Source of the DNA: Methylacidiphilum caldifontis | GTDB lineage: Bacteria > Verrucomicrobiota > Verrucomicrobiia > Methylacidiphilales > Methylacidiphilaceae | Length of the DNA: 64,000 bases | Direction: 5' to 3' | Assembly: GCF_017310505.1 (NCBI RefSeq) | Contig: NZ_CP065957.1 | Location: 62,001 to 126,000, forward strand | Shown here: piece after piece, positions 62,954 to 64,000 of the stretch | Position numbering within the stretch: position 1 is the stretch's first letter | Layout of the letters: each line of letters begins with the position of its first letter | The notes under the pieces: model-generated | The model's database searches: none | Seen by the model: only the letters and a program-made list of their open reading frames with translations | Told to the model about the DNA's origin: nothing | Position numbers and translations under genes: made by a program

Positions 62954-64000
62954 TTAAAAAACTTTTGATTTCCAAACTGGAGAAGCAAGCTTTCCTGTTC
63001 CATGGAATTCAAAGAGTTCACTCAAGGGATAAAAGAGATAACCTATAGGACCACGCATTGTGACTTTCATGTCCATATCTAAATTATCTTTGACAAAATT
63101 GTATTTCCCAGAACCGAGAACCGAAAAGGTAAAGCTCGAAATCTTTAGATCCCTGGTGATAATAAATCCATCCTTTATATTGAAGTGTCCTGAGGCTTCA
63201 TCCGCTTTGGCCATAGCAAATTCGGTATCTTTTGAACTAAGAGCTTGGGAAATGATCCCTAAAAAAGGGATGGACATAATATAGCCATCGTGAATGTTTA
63301 TTTTCCCATCCCCTTTGAGTGAGTATAAATCACCTAAATGACCACCAAAAGAAGTCTGAAAATTAAATCTTCCCGAGTCCTTATCTATATTGAATATGGT
63401 TAACATGGCTTTGTGGAAATCCCCATTATTGATATGGAAATTTGTTCTAAAAGGAATATTTTTTTTCCACAAGCTCGATTCATAGATTCCTTGGATTAGC
63501 CCGTCAAATAGGTAACCATGGTGAACTTTTATAGTGAGCTCTCTACCCTTTAATATAATTTCTCCTTTGGGCTTGGTTAAAGGGAATGTGACCTTAAAAA
63601 TATCAAAATCCATGATTGAATTGGAATCGACATCTATATGGAGATCTGTTCTGGGTTCTTTTGAATATTTATCAATGTCTACAACACCATTAACTTTCAA
63701 AAAGGGAGGAGCGTGAAATCGGTAAGGCTTAACGTAAGAAAAAAATTCATTCCCTAAAGCAGGAGCAGATTCTATGACATTTACCGAGGAACAGAGATCT
63801 GTAATCCAAACAAGTTTTTTTTGAAAGTTATGACGGACCGTGCCGCTTACTGTTCCTTCGGGCCGACTTACATGTAAATTGGGTAAAAAAAGCTCAAAAT
63901 TAGAAAAATGAAAATCTGATTCTGTTGAGCTTATAAAAACACCTTGATAGACAAAGTCCTTGAGTAGGTAGTGCCCCGAGAAGATCCAGTGTTGAGGGTT
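62954..64000 (-). CDS. AsmA-like membrane protein, 5' end outside the window
   Basis: The open frame runs from the stop at 62954 to the window edge without a stop (about 348 codons), so only the C-terminal part is seen. The TTG at 63700 is not the true start: the frame is protein-like upstream. It shows beta-rich AsmA/DUF3971 features: repeated GxGxxN-hydrophobic turns, GDLYSLKGDGKINIHDGYIM, ASGHFNIKDGFIITRDLKIS and MRGPIGYLFYPLSELFEFHGTGKL near the end, typical of the AsmA C-terminal domain. Such proteins span the envelope and move lipids. nfo follows directly. Confidence 0.7.
   Translation of the reverse strand, partial: NPQHWIFSGHYLLKDFVYQGVFISSTESDFHFSNFELFLPNLHVSRPEGTVSGTVRHNFQKKLVWITDLCSSVNVIESAPALGNEFFSYVKPYRFHAPPFLKVNGVVDIDKYSKEPRTDLHIDVDSNSIMDFDIFKVTFPLTKPKGEIILKGRELTIKVHHGYLFDGLIQGIYESSLWKKNIPFRTNFHINNGDFHKAMLTIFNIDKDSGRFNFQTSFGGHLGDLYSLKGDGKINIHDGYIMSIPFLGIISQALSSKDTEFAMAKADEASGHFNIKDGFIITRDLKISSFTFSVLGSGKYNFVKDNLDMDMKVTMRGPIGYLFYPLSELFEFHGTGKLASPVWKSKVF

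Overview
The window looks like chromosomal DNA of a verrucomicrobial methanotroph of the Methylacidiphilum type. This is an inference from gene content, not a database match. Pointers are: an AT-rich genome; a knallgas-type membrane-bound [NiFe] hydrogenase beside an NAD-dependent formate dehydrogenase; a complete red-type RuBisCO operon with CbbX; a Pup/UBact proteasome operon in a bacterium that also has outer-membrane and periplasmic proteins (Slp, Tat-exported hydrogenase); and a GreA with a long N-terminal extension as seen in the Planctomycetes-Verrucomicrobia-Chlamydiae group.

Layout. 0.1-4.4 kb: VOC protein, VanZ-like protein, FIST sensor, rhomboid protease, formate dehydrogenase with a clear terminator. 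4.4-9.1 kb: hydrogenase operon (small subunit, large subunit, cytochrome b, HupH-like chaperone). 9.1-17.3 kb: gene-poor accessory stretch with SixA, a winged-helix-like protein, Slp, a 55-residue membrane protein, a glycosyltransferase, a two-repeat exported protein and long non-coding spacers. 17.3-30.4 kb: WrbA, GH15, tRNA-Ala(CGC), LysS, QueD, aldo/keto reductase, a PDZ protein, a coiled-coil protein, a lipoprotein, QueE, a flavoprotein reductase, IspE and PyrF. 30.4-37.3 kb: Pup-proteasome operon (Mpa/ARC, Dop, Pup/UBact, PrcB, PrcA, PafA). 37.3-41.2 kb: ffh-rpsP-trmD-rplS-rnhB-yraN. 41.3-43.5 kb (minus strand): rplU-rpmA-obgE plus a TMEM14-like protein. 43.7-52.5 kb: carbon-fixation operon (transaldolase-like, cbbL, cbbS, cbbX, prk, tkt, phosphatase, CbbY-like). 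52.5-58.3 kb: DUF488, a proline-rich exported protein, SerA, a SufR-like regulator, a GreA fusion, an FmdB-like protein. 58.3-60.3 kb (minus strand): SAM-I riboswitch, threonine-synthase-like enzyme, MoaD/ThiS-like carrier, NIL-domain protein. 60.4-64 kb: cytosine-deaminase-like enzyme, family-5 uracil-DNA glycosylase, glutaredoxin, endonuclease IV and the 3' part of an AsmA-like gene.

How the genes fit together: formate dehydrogenase and the hydrogenase supply reductant and electrons, and the cbb operon fixes CO2. The most interesting unexplained unit is the SAM-riboswitch operon. A gene that reads as threonine synthase is controlled like a methionine gene and sits with a ubiquitin-like sulfur carrier ending in Gly-Gly and a NIL-domain protein. 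This suggests carrier-dependent homocysteine synthesis. The UBact proteasome is complete, has atypical termini, and is the second system worth attention.
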